Shown: positions 42,609 to 52,495, numbered from the stretch's first letter. The stretch: 64,000 nt of DNA from an uncultured Eubacteriales bacterium (GCA_902801255.1 CADCHO010000001.1:1-64000); one strand, 5' to 3'. The notes: a model not told the origin generated them from the letters alone. Numbers and translations are program-made.

Positions 42609-43476
42609 AGACATCCTCCCCACCATTCAGATAGGTGTCTACAAGGCTGTCATCAAATGCGGCCGGTTCAGGGATCGTGATAGTCCTGCCCCTGATGCTC
42701 TCATTACCTCTTCTGATCTGGGCCTGAGCTGCAATAAGCTCCTGCGGATCAAGGAATGTAGTGAAGCCCGGAACATAGATGTCATCCTCTACGTTCTGCT
42801 TTTCGAAACCGTAGCTGCCTTCTTCATCACGGACGATCCTTCCGTGATCTATGGCTACTACCCTCTTGTTCATCTTATCTACGATATCCTTGGCGTGGGT
42901 TACCATCAGTACGGTAGTTCCTCTTACATTGATCTGTTCGAGGAGCCTCATTATATCCATCGCTGTGATAGGATCGAGATTGCCCGTAGGCTCGTCGCAG
43001 ATCAGTACTCTCGGTTTATTGACGATCGCCCTTGCTATACCGACTCTCTGCTGTTCTCCGGCAGAGAGTTCATCAGGATATCTGTTGGCTTTGTCAGCTA
43101 TATCTACAAGGTCGAGTACATAAGGCACTCTTTCCTTGATGTCCCTTTTGCGTTTGTGAAGTACTTCCATCGCGAAAGCCACGTTCTCATAGACCGTCTT
43201 CTTTTCGAGCAGTCTGAAGTCCTGGAATACCATGCCGATCTTCTGTCTGATCTTCGGCACTTCGCGTTTTTTGATCTTTGTAATATCCTTGCCTGCGAGA
43301 ATGATCCTGCCACTGTCAGGCTCTATCTCCTTAAGGATTAGCCTGATAAACGTTGTCTTTCCGGCACCGCTTGGCCCCACAAGAAAAACAAAGTCGCCAC
43401 TGTTAATATGCACGCTGGCATTTATCAGGCCGACATTGTCTCCATACTTTTTTGTTACGTTATTGAATACTATCAT
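42601..43476 (-). CDS. ftsE: Cell-division ATP-binding protein FtsE with C-terminal extension
   Basis: 291 residues. Walker A 'GPSGAGKTTF', Q-loop 'GMVFQDFRLL', signature 'LSAGEQQRVGIARA', Walker B 'VLICDEPTGNLDP' and switch His in 'MVTHAKD' are all present. Canonical FtsE is about 230 residues; here about 60 extra residues follow ('FTTFLDPQELIAAQAQIRRG' and beyond), poorly conserved and partly charged. It powers FtsX in division and wall remodelling. First gene of the ten-gene unit down to dacA; AGGAGCGG lies upstream of ATG. Confidence 0.93.
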   Translation of the reverse strand: MIVFNNVTKKYGDNVGLINASVHINSGDFVFLVGPSGAGKTTFIRLILKEIEPDSGRIILAGKDITKIKKREVPKIRQKIGMVFQDFRLLEKKTVYENVAFAMEVLHKRKRDIKERVPYVLDLVDIADKANRYPDELSAGEQQRVGIARAIVNKPRVLICDEPTGNLDPITAMDIMRLLEQINVRGTTVLMVTHAKDIVDKMNKRVVAIDHGRIVRDEEGSYGFEKQNVEDDIYVPGFTTFLDPQELIAAQAQIRRGNESIRGRTITIPEPAAFDDSLVDTYLNGGEDVYE

Positions 43477-43580
43477 GCCTAAAGTTCCGCTCCTGCTGAA
43501 AATACAGCTCTTTTTCGCAGATTAATACGTGACTATTATACATTTAGGCATATTGCTATTATCTCAAACTTAATGAACTT

Positions 43581-44756
43581 TCATTTTCGGGCAACCCCTG
43601 TTTTCCTCGCTGCATCAGCTACTGCAGCAGACACGGCAGAATCTACTCTTTTGTCAAAAGCTTTCGGAATAATGTAGTCTGCAGACAGTTCATCATCATT
43701 TATAAGTCCTGCAAGTGCTTCTGCAGCTGCGAGTTTCATTTCTTCGTTTATAGTCTTCGCTCTGCTGTCGAAAGCACCGCGGAATATCCCGGGAAAAGCA
43801 AGAACATTATTTATCTGGTTCGGAAAGTCAGATCTTCCGGTAGATACAACAGCAGCACCGCCGGCTTTTGCCTCATCGGGGAATATTTCAGGCACCGGAT
43901 TGGCACAGGCAAAAATAACGGGATCCGTGTTCATTGTCCGGACCATATCCGCAGTTACCAGACCCGGAGCCGAAACTCCTATAAATACGTCGGCACCTTT
44001 CAGTGCATCTGAAAGAGTTCCTATCTCGCCATGGATGTTGGTACATTCAGCCATCTCTTCCTTGATGTGATTCATTCCTTCTGTCCGGCCTTTATGGATA
44101 ATTCCGCGCATGTCGGTCATGATCACGTTAATAAACCCATAGGAAAGCAGCATTTTACATATCGAGACTCCTGCAGCCCCTGCGCCGGATATGACTACCT
44201 TCACTTCCTCTTTCTTCTTTTTCACCACTTTAAGCGCATTGATCAGACCGGCCAGAACTATCACAGCAGTTCCGTGCTGATCATCATGAAAGACCGGTAT
44301 ATCGCATCTCTTCTTCAGCCTGCGCTCTATCTCAAAGCACCTCGGCGCGGAGATATCCTCCAGATTGATACCTCCGAATGATCCGGATATCTGATATATT
44401 GTCTCAACTATAGTGTCCACATCCTGCGATCTGATGCACAGTGGAAAGGCATCTACATCGGCAAACGCTTTGAACAGTACACATTTGCCCTCCATAACAG
44501 GCATTCCTGCCTCTGCTCCTATATTGCCAAGACCCAGAACAGCCGAACCATCTGTTATGACCGCACAGGTATTCCATCTTCTTGTCAGCTCAAAGCTCAG
44601 ATCCGGATCCCTCTGTATCTCAAGGCAAGGCTGTGCAACCCCGGGAGTGTATGCAATTGAGAGTTCCTCATCGTTGCTGACACTTACCCTCGGAGTCACT
44701 TCTATCTTTCCGCGCCAGAGCTCATGAAGTCTTTTTGATTCAGCTGCATAATCCAT
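43581..44756 (-). CDS. NAD(P)-dependent malic enzyme
   Basis: 391 residues from ATG 44756 with AGGGAG upstream; the earlier in-frame start is not supported. This is the short bacterial type without a phosphotransacetylase tail. Motifs: 'YTPGVAQPCLEI' with the catalytic Tyr, 'VITDGSAVLGLGNIG', 'MEGKCVLFKAFADVDAFPLC', metal ligands in 'FHDDQHGTA' and the NAD fold 'VVISGAGAAGVSICKML'. It oxidatively decarboxylates malate to pyruvate. It diverges from ttdAB-like genes across a shared 143-bp region, pointing to a linked C4-dicarboxylate route. Confidence 0.93.
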   Translation of the reverse strand: MDYAAESKRLHELWRGKIEVTPRVSVSNDEELSIAYTPGVAQPCLEIQRDPDLSFELTRRWNTCAVITDGSAVLGLGNIGAEAGMPVMEGKCVLFKAFADVDAFPLCIRSQDVDTIVETIYQISGSFGGINLEDISAPRCFEIERRLKKRCDIPVFHDDQHGTAVIVLAGLINALKVVKKKKEEVKVVISGAGAAGVSICKMLLSYGFINVIMTDMRGIIHKGRTEGMNHIKEEMAECTNIHGEIGTLSDALKGADVFIGVSAPGLVTADMVRTMNTDPVIFACANPVPEIFPDEAKAGGAAVVSTGRSDFPNQINNVLAFPGIFRGAFDSRAKTINEEMKLAAAEALAGLINDDELSADYIIPKAFDKRVDSAVSAAVADAARKTGVARK

Positions 44757-44797
44757 AGTTGTTTTCTCCCTTTGTAAAACTTTGCTAAACATCCATG

Positions 44798-44877
44798 ACT
44801 TTAGCACTGTTTGGATTTTTATTCAATATCAATTCAGCCCTGCCCCGCTTGATAACATCACGGTTATGTAATAGACT
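44798..44877. promoter_or_regulatory. Divergent promoters for malic enzyme and ttdA
   Basis: Minus strand: TTGAAT (44821-44826) and TAAAGT (44798-44803), spacer 17. Plus strand: TTGATA (44849-44854) and TAGACT (44872-44877), spacer 17. The two -35 boxes are 22 bp apart, so one regulator could control both. Confidence 0.55.
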
Positions 44878-44899
44878 AGACCGAAACGGGGGAATTTAT

Positions 44900-45805
44900 A
44901 TGACCACTGAAGAGAAAAAAGAGAAATTAACAGATATAATGGCCTCATTCATAGGTCATACGGCGATACATCTGCCTGATGATGTCGTTTCGAAACTTGA
45001 AGCGCTCAGAGCTGCCGAGGATGATCCTGCCGCACTGAGCATTTACGACATGATGTTCAAAAATATGCGGCTTGCGGCGGATCTCGGAAGACCGTCATGC
45101 CAGGATACCGGACTTGTGCAGTTCAGGATAGAATGCGGAAGCCGTTTTCCTCTTATCCATCAGCTGAGCGAGATCCTGCATGATGCTGTCATGAAGGCTA
45201 CTGCTGAAACACCTCTCCGTCCTAATGCTGTAGAGATCTTCGATGAGTACAACACCGGCAGCAATACAGGCACGGGAGCTCCTGCTTTATTTTGGGACAT
45301 TATCCCGGACAGCGACAGCTGCGGTATATATACATATCTCGCAGGAGGCGGATGTTCACTTCCGGGACAGGCAATGGTGCTTATGCCGGGCGATGGTTAC
45401 GAAGGTGCAGCCCGCATCGTTCTGGATCGCATAACTTCATACGGACTGAATGCCTGCCCGCCTCTTCTTGTCGGAGTGGGAATAGCCGGCTCTATTGAAA
45501 CTGCCGCACTGCATTCAAAACTTGCCTTGCTCAGACCTGTTGGTTCACATAATCCAAATGAAAAAGCCGCCGCAATGGAACGATTGCTGGAAGACAGCAT
45601 CAATGCGATCGGCATCGGTCCTCAGGGGCTTGGAGGCAGCAGCTCTGTATTAGGCGTAAATATCGAATATTCGGTAAGGCATACGGCTACAATAGGCGTT
45701 GCAGTAAGCTTTGGATGCTGGACCCACCGCAGAGGTCACATAGTATTTGACAGTAACCTCGACTGTACTACAGATACACATCACGGTTTTACTTGCGGAC
45801 GCTGA
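44900..45805 (+). CDS. ttdA: L(+)-tartrate dehydratase / class I fumarase alpha subunit
   Basis: 301 residues from ATG 44900, with GGGGGA upstream. Cys ligands for the labile 4Fe-4S cluster are in 'PSCQDTG', 'NACPPLLVGVG' and 'FGCWTHRRG'. The sequence follows E. coli TtdA closely as recalled, including 'NAVEIFDEYNTGSNTGTG', 'GGGCSLPGQ' and 'IGPQGLGGSSSV'. It would dehydrate tartrate to oxaloacetate or hydrate fumarate to malate; the two families cannot be separated with certainty by eye. Beta subunit is the next gene. Cluster chemistry makes it oxygen-sensitive. Confidence 0.82.
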   Translation: MTTEEKKEKLTDIMASFIGHTAIHLPDDVVSKLEALRAAEDDPAALSIYDMMFKNMRLAADLGRPSCQDTGLVQFRIECGSRFPLIHQLSEILHDAVMKATAETPLRPNAVEIFDEYNTGSNTGTGAPALFWDIIPDSDSCGIYTYLAGGGCSLPGQAMVLMPGDGYEGAARIVLDRITSYGLNACPPLLVGVGIAGSIETAALHSKLALLRPVGSHNPNEKAAAMERLLEDSINAIGIGPQGLGGSSSVLGVNIEYSVRHTATIGVAVSFGCWTHRRGHIVFDSNLDCTTDTHHGFTCGR

Positions 45806-45834
45806 GCGTTTCAGGCGAAAGGTTTAACAGAGAG

Positions 45835-46464
45835 ATGACAGAACTAATCAACGGAAGGACCGTTCTCACTACACCATTTTCAGATGCAGACATACGCGCT
45901 CTGCATGCGGGTGATGTCATATTTATAAACGGAGATGTCATAACAGGACGCGATGATGTTCATATAAGGGTCACCGGTGAAGGTATGGATCTGCCGGTTG
46001 AAATACGCGGCAAGGCCCTCATGCATGCGGGACCGATCGTTACAGGATCTGCCGGAAGCGGATACGAGATGATATCCATAGGGCCGACTACATCGATGCG
46101 GATGGAAAGATTTGAGTATGATTTTATAAAGAAGACCGGTGTCAGACTTATTATCGGTAAAGGCTGCATGGGAGCGCGCACAGCGGAAGCCTGCAGCGAA
46201 TTCGGAGCGGTACACTGTGTGCTTCCCGCAGGAAACGCGGTCGTAGCAGCCCTCTGTGCCGAAAAAATAACCGGTGTGGAGTGGCTTGATCTCGGCATGC
46301 CTGAAGCTCTTTGGAACATCCGCGTAAAAGAGCTGGGACCGCTTATCGTATCTATAGATACCAACGGTAAAAACCTCTTTGATGAGAAAAAGAAAGATTA
46401 TGCAGTAAGAAAAGAAGATCAGTTACAAAAGATAAGTAAACAAATGGGATCGATCCTTGAATAA
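45835..46464 (+). CDS. ttdB: L(+)-tartrate dehydratase / class I fumarase beta subunit
   Basis: 209 residues from ATG 45835 (GAGAG just upstream; an earlier in-frame TTG is not favoured). Typical beta-subunit swivel domain: 'LHAGDVIFINGDVITGRDD', 'GKALMHAGPIV', 'ISIGPTTSMRM', 'IIGKGCMGARTAEAC' and 'ELGPLIVSIDTNG'. 'GPTTSMRM' is shared with TtdB, whereas E. coli fumarase reads GPTTAGRM at that place; this leans toward tartrate dehydratase but does not prove it. It begins 29 bp after ttdA. Ends at a perfect palindromic terminator. Confidence 0.8.
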   Translation: MTELINGRTVLTTPFSDADIRALHAGDVIFINGDVITGRDDVHIRVTGEGMDLPVEIRGKALMHAGPIVTGSAGSGYEMISIGPTTSMRMERFEYDFIKKTGVRLIIGKGCMGARTAEACSEFGAVHCVLPAGNAVVAALCAEKITGVEWLDLGMPEALWNIRVKELGPLIVSIDTNGKNLFDEKKKDYAVRKEDQLQKISKQMGSILE

Positions 46465-46470
46465 AAACTG

Positions 46471-46498
46471 CCGGTATGATGCAGCTGCATCATACCGG
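46471..46498. terminator. Bidirectional terminator between ttdB and argH
   Basis: A perfect 28-bp palindrome, 14 bp per arm centred on CAGCTG, is followed by TCTTTTATT on the plus strand and preceded by an A-run that gives U residues on the minus strand. Confidence 0.85.
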
Positions 46499-46505
46499 TC
46501 TTTTA

Positions 46506-47885
46506 TTACTTTTCTATGATTTTCCTTATGTACTCTATCTGCTTTCTCACCGAATCAGGGCTCGTACCTCCGGCAGAATATCTTTTCTCCATACAGGTCC
46601 TGAGATCCAGTCTCTGGTAGATATCCTCCTCTATGAGATCGGAGAACGACCTGAACTCTTCAAGCGGCAGTTCTTCCAGGGCGCATCCCCTTCCCAGGCA
46701 ATACGACACTATCTTTCCCGATACATTATATGCATCCCTGAAAGGCATGCCCTTCACTACCAGGTAGTCCGCCATATCGGTCGCATTTATGTACCCCTTC
46801 TTTGCAGACTCGAACATGTTCTCTTCGTTGACTTCCATAACATCGACTATCTCGATGAAGGCCTCTACACAGAGTTTCACTGTCTCTACAGAATCAAACA
46901 GCGGCTCCTTGTCTTCCTGGATATCCTTGTTATATGCGAGCGGCATGCCCTTGAGCGTAGTCAGAAGAGACATCAGATTGCCGTATACCCTGCCGGTCTT
47001 GCCTCTGCATAGTTCAGCAACATCAGGGTTCTTTTTTTGCGGCATGATAGAAGATCCGGTCGTATACTCATCAGGCAGGCGGATGAATCCGAATTCCGAT
47101 GTAGCCCACATAATGATCTCTTCCGAAAGGCGCGATATATGCATCATCACTATCGCCAGATCAGACATAAGCTCCACGAAGTGATCCCTGTCGGAGACTG
47201 CATCCATACTGTTCATGGCGATGCCGGTAAAGCCAAGCAGGCCTGCTTCATATTCCCTGTCAATATCAAAGGTAGTGCCGGCAAGAGCGCATGCCCCTAT
47301 AGGAGATCTTTCAAGCATCCTCCTTTTACAGTCGTCAAGCCTGCTGATATCCCTTTCGCACATCATGGCATAAGCCATCAGATGCTGTCCGAAAGAAACC
47401 GGCTGTGCGTGCTGCATGTGAGTGTAGCCCGGCATTATGATCCCCGTACTCTTCTCAGCCTTATCCGCAAGCACTCTGAGCAGATCGCAAAGGAGATCTC
47501 TGATACTCTCAGTCTCCTCTATGCAGTACAGCTTTGTATCGAGCGCGACCTGATCGTTGCGGCTTCTGGCTGTATGAAGCATCTTTCCGGTGTCACCTAT
47601 CCTTTCAGTGAGCACCTGTTCCACAAACATGTGGATGTCTTCAGCCGTCAGATCAATCTTGAGTTCACCTGAAGTAATATCCCTTTCGATACTATTCAGG
47701 CCTTCGATCAGAGCTTTCGCTTCCTCACCGGAGATTATGCCCTGTTTCGCCATCATCTTCGCGTGAGCGATGCTTCCGGCAATATCTCTCTTATACAGTC
47801 TCTTATCAACACCTATCGAGGAGTTGATCTCGTCTACCAGATTTGCAGTTGTTCCGGCAGTCCTGCCTGCCCAAAGTTTTTCCAT
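46506..47885 (-). CDS. argH: Argininosuccinate lyase
   Basis: 459 residues. Fumarase/aspartase superfamily signatures: 'ARSRNDQVALD', 'GYTHMQHAQPVSFGQH' and the catalytic loop 'GSSIMPQKKNPD'. It splits argininosuccinate into arginine and fumarate, the last step of the pathway. It begins two bases after argG and closes the ten-gene unit that starts with the ABC binding-protein gene at 57680. Confidence 0.97.
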   Translation of the reverse strand: MEKLWAGRTAGTTANLVDEINSSIGVDKRLYKRDIAGSIAHAKMMAKQGIISGEEAKALIEGLNSIERDITSGELKIDLTAEDIHMFVEQVLTERIGDTGKMLHTARSRNDQVALDTKLYCIEETESIRDLLCDLLRVLADKAEKSTGIIMPGYTHMQHAQPVSFGQHLMAYAMMCERDISRLDDCKRRMLERSPIGACALAGTTFDIDREYEAGLLGFTGIAMNSMDAVSDRDHFVELMSDLAIVMMHISRLSEEIIMWATSEFGFIRLPDEYTTGSSIMPQKKNPDVAELCRGKTGRVYGNLMSLLTTLKGMPLAYNKDIQEDKEPLFDSVETVKLCVEAFIEIVDVMEVNEENMFESAKKGYINATDMADYLVVKGMPFRDAYNVSGKIVSYCLGRGCALEELPLEEFRSFSDLIEEDIYQRLDLRTCMEKRYSAGGTSPDSVRKQIEYIRKIIEK

Positions 47886-47887
47886 TT

Positions 47888-49144
47888 TTAGTCTCTCTTT
47901 ATAGGGTGTGAAATATCCGAAGGATCATGCATTGTTTTCTCTCTCATAGCCAAAACGGTTGTCGGGAGGCCCCATGCATTGATGAAACCTGCAGCCTGGC
48001 CCTGATCGTAATCACTCTCACCGAATGATGCAAGCGACTCAGAATAGAGCGAGTATGGTGATGTAACGCCTGCAGGGATTATGTTGCCTTTGTAAAGCTT
48101 GAGCGTAACTTCGCCTGTCACGTTCTTATTGGCAACATTTGCGAATGCTGTGAGTGCTTCCTGCATAGGCGAGAACCACTTTCCATTATACAGCATGTCT
48201 GCGAAGTCTACGGCAAGTTTCTGCTTGAGATGCATCGTGTCTTTGTCTACGGTTATTGTCTCTAGCTGGAAATGAGCAGCATAGAGAATCGAGCCGCCCG
48301 GAGTCTCATAGACACCGTGGCTCTTCATGCCGATCAGCCTGTTCTCTACCAGATTCAGGATTCCTATACCATTTTTGCCGCCTATCTCATTCAGCTTCTC
48401 AATGATTTTGCTTGCTTTCATCTTCTCGCCGTTCACAGCAACAGGAGCACCTTCTTCAAATGCTATCTTAACGTATTCCGGCTCATCCGGTGCCTGAAGC
48501 GGAGAAACTCCCAGCTCAAGGAAGCCTTCCTTCTCATACTGCGGTTCAAGTGACGGATCCTCGAGATCAAGTCCTTCATGGCTCAGATGCCAAATGTTTT
48601 TGTCCTTAGAATAGTTGGTCTCTCTTGAGATCTTCAGAGGAACGTTATGTGCTTCAGCATAATCGATCTCTTCGTCTCTGGACTTGATATCCCACTCTCT
48701 CCAAGGAGCGATGACCTTCATGCCCGGAGCCCATCTTTTCACGGCAAGCTCGAATCTTACCTGATCGTTTCCCTTGCCCGTGCATCCGTGACAAACGGCG
48801 TCAGCTCCTTCTTCGAGAGCAATCTGGGCAAGCTTTTTGCCTATGATAGGACGGGCGAATGCCGTACCCAGCAGATACCCTTCATATGTGGCATCCATCT
48901 TGAGCGATGGGATGATTACCTCATCAACCATTTCATCTACCAGGTCAGCGACTATCAGCTTGCTGGCACCTGTCTTCAGAGCTTTCTCCTCAAGGCCTTC
49001 CAGCTCATCATTCTGACCTACGTTTCCGCAGACAGCGATGATCTCAGGATCATTATAGTTCTCTTTCAGCCACGGAATTATTATCGAGGTATCAAGTCCT
49101 CCAGAATAAGCGAGAACGATTTTTTTGATTTCTTTATTTTCCAT
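47888..49144 (-). CDS. argG: Argininosuccinate synthase
   Basis: 418 residues from ATG 49144, which has GAAAGGGG eight bases upstream. The PP-loop is '[10 protein letters not shown]', and '[14 protein letters not shown]' is the family's aspartate/citrulline-site signature. It joins citrulline and aspartate with ATP. It lies 48 bp downstream of argD and 2 bp before argH. Citrulline must come from an ornithine carbamoyltransferase encoded elsewhere. Confidence 0.97.
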   Translation of the reverse strand: MENKEIKKIVLAYSGGLDTSIIIPWLKENYNDPEIIAVCGNVGQNDELEGLEEKALKTGASKLIVADLVDEMVDEVIIPSLKMDATYEGYLLGTAFARPIIGKKLAQIALEEGADAVCHGCTGKGNDQVRFELAVKRWAPGMKVIAPWREWDIKSRDEEIDYAEAHNVPLKISRETNYSKDKNIWHLSHEGLDLEDPSLEPQYEKEGFLELGVSPLQAPDEPEYVKIAFEEGAPVAVNGEKMKASKIIEKLNEIGGKNGIGILNLVENRLIGMKSHGVYETPGGSILYAAHFQLETITVDKDTMHLKQKLAVDFADMLYNGKWFSPMQEALTAFANVANKNVTGEVTLKLYKGNIIPAGVTSPYSLYSESLASFGESDYDQGQAAGFINAWGLPTTVLAMREKTMHDPSDISHPIKRD

Positions 49145-49192
49145 TTTGTTGCCCCTTTCTATCTTCAACCCTGGAACGTTTTTGTCCTATAT

Positions 49193-50368
49193 TCAGTCAA
49201 GCACCTTATGCATCGCTTCAAGTGCCTTGTTTATCTCCTCATCACTTATGGTCAGCGGAGGAAGCAGTCTCAGTCGCTGTCCTGCAGGAATTGCAAGGAC
49301 ACCTTCCTCCATCAGCTTGCTGACGGCCTCTGCTCCGGTCATTCCGTCGAGGTCTATTCCAATCATGAGACCGAGCCCGTCGAGGCCGGTAACTTTTTTC
49401 ATCTGTGAAAGTTCGCTGCGGATCTTTTCCGACTTGGCCTTTACGGAAGCGAGGAATTCATCATCCATAGTATCCAGAACCACGCAAGCTCCTGCACATG
49501 CTACCGGATTCATTCCGAATGTGGAACCATGATCGCCCGGCACCAGTACATCGCAGGTCTTCGGGCCGCATATGATGCCTCCTATAGGAAGACCTGCTCC
49601 GATGCCCTTGGCAAACGATACTATATCCGGTTTTATGCCATACTGCTCAAAAGCGAAGAGTGTTCCGCTTCTTCCTATACCTACCTGAACCTCATCATCT
49701 ATAAACAGGATGTCCCTGCTTTTGCATAGCTCTGCGGCCTTTTCCACAAACTCCTTATCAAGTGCGTGGACTCCGCCCTCACCCTGTACGAGTTCCATGA
49801 GGAAAGCGCATGGATCATACTGATCGACCAGTTTTTCAAGTGCTTCAGCATTATCTACTTCCGCATGTACAAAGCCCGGTACCAGAGGTGCAAATACCTC
49901 CTGAGCTTCTGCCAGGCCGGTGGCCGTCACAGTTGCCAATGTTCTTCCATGGAACGACTTTTTAAGTGAGATTATCGTATTTTTTTTATGATCAGCGAGA
50001 GTATTGCCGTACTTTCTGGCAGTCTTTATCGCCGCTTCGTTTGCTTCTCCGCCCGAATTTGCGAACCATACCTTGCAGAGTCCGCTTCTGGTCACTAGTT
50101 TTTCGGCAACCAGAGGGCCCGGTTCTGTATAGTAAAGATTCGATGCATGCTGTATTTTTTTCAGCTGTCCGATAACAGCTTCCAGCCATGCTTCATTGCC
50201 GTATCCAAGCGAGTTCGCTGCATAACCGCTGCAAAAGTCAACGTATTCCTTGCCGTTGACATCTGTGACTATCGCTCCGCATGCATGATTGACTACTACA
50301 TCGTAACGGTTATATGTATGGACTATATACTTTGCATCCAGTTCCTTGATATGGCTTCGGTCCATCAT
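49193..50368 (-). CDS. argD: Acetylornithine aminotransferase
   Basis: 391 residues. Class III PLP aminotransferase: 'VNHACGAIVTDVNGKEYVDF', 'FHGRTLATVTATG', 'LFIDDEVQVGIGRSG', and the PLP Lys in 'SFAKGIGAGLPIG'. It converts N-acetylglutamate semialdehyde to N-acetylornithine. The start overlaps the argB stop as TAATG (a second ATG is three bases on). Other members of the class could act on related amines, but the operon fixes the role. Confidence 0.95.
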   Translation of the reverse strand: MMDRSHIKELDAKYIVHTYNRYDVVVNHACGAIVTDVNGKEYVDFCSGYAANSLGYGNEAWLEAVIGQLKKIQHASNLYYTEPGPLVAEKLVTRSGLCKVWFANSGGEANEAAIKTARKYGNTLADHKKNTIISLKKSFHGRTLATVTATGLAEAQEVFAPLVPGFVHAEVDNAEALEKLVDQYDPCAFLMELVQGEGGVHALDKEFVEKAAELCKSRDILFIDDEVQVGIGRSGTLFAFEQYGIKPDIVSFAKGIGAGLPIGGIICGPKTCDVLVPGDHGSTFGMNPVACAGACVVLDTMDDEFLASVKAKSEKIRSELSQMKKVTGLDGLGLMIGIDLDGMTGAEAVSKLMEEGVLAIPAGQRLRLLPPLTISDEEINKALEAMHKVLD

Positions 50369-51264
50369 TAACTCCTCTCTCTGCTGTAGTATTTTACTCC
50401 GTCCTTCATTATCACAGTACCGACACCTCTGTCAGTAAATATCTCCAAAAGCAGGCAGTGAGGAATGCTGCCGTCAAGTATGTGCACCCGATTTACGCCC
50501 CCTTCTATTGAGCGGAAGCAGTTACGCACTTTAGGGATCATGCCGCCGGTTATGATTCCATCGTCTATCAGTTTCTCTGCTTCTTCTATAAAAAGCTCAG
50601 ATATGAATGATTCGGGATCATCCGGATCTGTACATACACCCGGCGCATCAGTCAGATATGCAAGTTTGTCAGCTTTCAGAGCTTTTGCGATCTCTGCCGC
50701 AGCATGGTCTCCATTTATGTTGTATGACTGACCATGTTTGTCCATGCCTATAGGATATACGATAGGCAGAAAGTCATCATTCAGAAGGTCAGTAATTATT
50801 TTTGTATCTACCTCTGTGATCTCACCGACAAACCCTATGTCTTTCATTCCCGGTTTTGCTCTTTTTACTGTAAGCAGTCTTCCGTCTTTTCCGCTGATAC
50901 CGCATGCCCTTACTCCAAGCTGCTGAGCCATTGTTACAAGATCGCTGTTTACCTTGCCGAGAACCATTTCTGCTATCTCAAGTGTGTCGGCATCCGTGAC
51001 TCTCAGACCATTGATGAACTGAGGCTCTATGCCTGTCTTTCTCATCCAGCTGCTTATCTCGTTACCGCCTCCGTGTACGATAACAGGCTTGAATCCGACA
51101 AGCTTCAGCAGAACCGCGTCCTCGATCACATGCTTCTTCAGTTCGTCATCTATCATGGCGCTGCCGCCATATTTGATCACTATTATCTTGCGGTTGAAAC
51201 GCTGTATATAAGGAAGAGCCTCGATTAGAACGTTGGCCTTCTCCATGTATTTCTCTTTTACCAT
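50368..51264 (-). CDS. argB: Acetylglutamate kinase
   Basis: 298 residues. Amino-acid kinase fold: 'IIVIKYGGSAM' (phosphate loop), 'VIVHGGGNEIS', 'YLTDAPGV' and 'GGMIPKVRNC'. It phosphorylates N-acetylglutamate. The basic C-terminal part and an N-terminal helix ('KANVLIEALPYIQRF') resemble arginine-sensitive forms, so feedback inhibition is plausible. Gap to argJ is 13 bp; GAGG lies seven bases before ATG. Confidence 0.95.
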   Translation of the reverse strand: MVKEKYMEKANVLIEALPYIQRFNRKIIVIKYGGSAMIDDELKKHVIEDAVLLKLVGFKPVIVHGGGNEISSWMRKTGIEPQFINGLRVTDADTLEIAEMVLGKVNSDLVTMAQQLGVRACGISGKDGRLLTVKRAKPGMKDIGFVGEITEVDTKIITDLLNDDFLPIVYPIGMDKHGQSYNINGDHAAAEIAKALKADKLAYLTDAPGVCTDPDDPESFISELFIEEAEKLIDDGIITGGMIPKVRNCFRSIEGGVNRVHILDGSIPHCLLLEIFTDRGVGTVIMKDGVKYYSRERS

Positions 51265-51277
51265 CTGATACCTCTTT

Positions 51278-52495
51278 TTATGAGCGGTACGAACCGTTTA
51301 TCTTTACGTAGTCGTATGTCAGATCGCATCCCCATGCGTATGCTTCGGCATCTCCGTCATGCAGGTCTGCCTCTACCGTTACGTACTCCTTCGAAAGTAC
51401 TTCAGTTGCGAAGTCATCATCAAACGGTATCGAAGCCGAAGCTTTGCAGACGAGTACTTCACCGGCCTCAGATCTGACACTTACATCGATATTCGATGCA
51501 TCGAATTCCGCATCTGTATAGCCAATTGCGCAAAGTATGCGTCCCCAGTTTGCATCGGAAGCAAATACTGCTGCTTTGAACAGCGACGAGCAGACGATGC
51601 TCTTGCTTACCAGTCTTGCAGTTTCCTTATCCGGAGCTCCTGTCACATGTGCCTCGAGGAGCTTTGTGCAGCCCTCTCCGTCTCCCGCGATCTTCTTTGA
51701 GAGCTCTACGGCTACGATATGAAGTGCTTCGCAGAATGCATCATATGCTTCTCCTGTTTCGCATATCTCCGGGTTGCCTGCCAGGCCGTTCGCGATCACG
51801 ACTACTGTATCGTTGGTGGATGTATCTCCGTCAACACTGACCTGATTGTAGCTGTCGGCTATTTCTTCATGCAGAGCCTTGCTGACGAGCTCCTTGCTGA
51901 TGGCACAGTCCGTAGAGATAAAGCTGAGCATGGTACCCATGTTGATATGTATCATGCCGCTTCCCTTTGCGATTCCTCCGAGGGTGCATACCGTATCCCC
52001 TACTTCGAACTGTACCGCACATTCCTTGATGTATGTATCAGTCGTAAGAATGGCAAGTGCAGCATCTGCGGACCCTGTCCTCGAAAGGCTTCCTGCAAGC
52101 TCAGGCATTGACTGTTCGAACGGCTCGATCGGAAGCGGAACCCCTATGACTCCGGTTGCTGCAGGCAGCACATCGTCAGCCTTTATTCCAAGGCACTCAG
52201 CTGCGATCTGCGTAGCCTTTTCAGCTACTTCTTCGCCGTCAGGCGTGCATGTATTTGCGTTTCCGCTGTTGCACAGCACAGCCTGAGCGATACCATTCTC
52301 GAGATGTCTCTTTGTTACTGCAATGTGTGCCGCCTTAACTTTATTCTTTGTATATACCGCAGCGGCATTTCCCGGAACTTCACTGACTATGAGAGCCAGA
52401 TCAGGCTTTTCCGAGTTTTGCTTTATTCCGCTGTAAATTCCTCCTGCTTTGAATCCTGTTGCGGCTGTGACACCGCCTTCGATCATCTTTACCAT
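51278..52495 (-). CDS. argJ: Bifunctional glutamate N-acetyltransferase / ornithine acetyltransferase
   Basis: 405 residues from ATG 52495 (AGGAGGG upstream). The self-cleavage site with the nucleophilic Thr is in 'KGSGMIHINMGTMLSF', near residue 180. 'GNANTCTPDG' and 'DGDTSTNDT' are family landmarks. It recycles the acetyl group from acetylornithine to glutamate, which explains the absence of argE and argA nearby. Confidence 0.95.
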   Translation of the reverse strand: MVKMIEGGVTAATGFKAGGIYSGIKQNSEKPDLALIVSEVPGNAAAVYTKNKVKAAHIAVTKRHLENGIAQAVLCNSGNANTCTPDGEEVAEKATQIAAECLGIKADDVLPAATGVIGVPLPIEPFEQSMPELAGSLSRTGSADAALAILTTDTYIKECAVQFEVGDTVCTLGGIAKGSGMIHINMGTMLSFISTDCAISKELVSKALHEEIADSYNQVSVDGDTSTNDTVVVIANGLAGNPEICETGEAYDAFCEALHIVAVELSKKIAGDGEGCTKLLEAHVTGAPDKETARLVSKSIVCSSLFKAAVFASDANWGRILCAIGYTDAEFDASNIDVSVRSEAGEVLVCKASASIPFDDDFATEVLSKEYVTVEADLHDGDAEAYAWGCDLTYDYVKINGSYRS

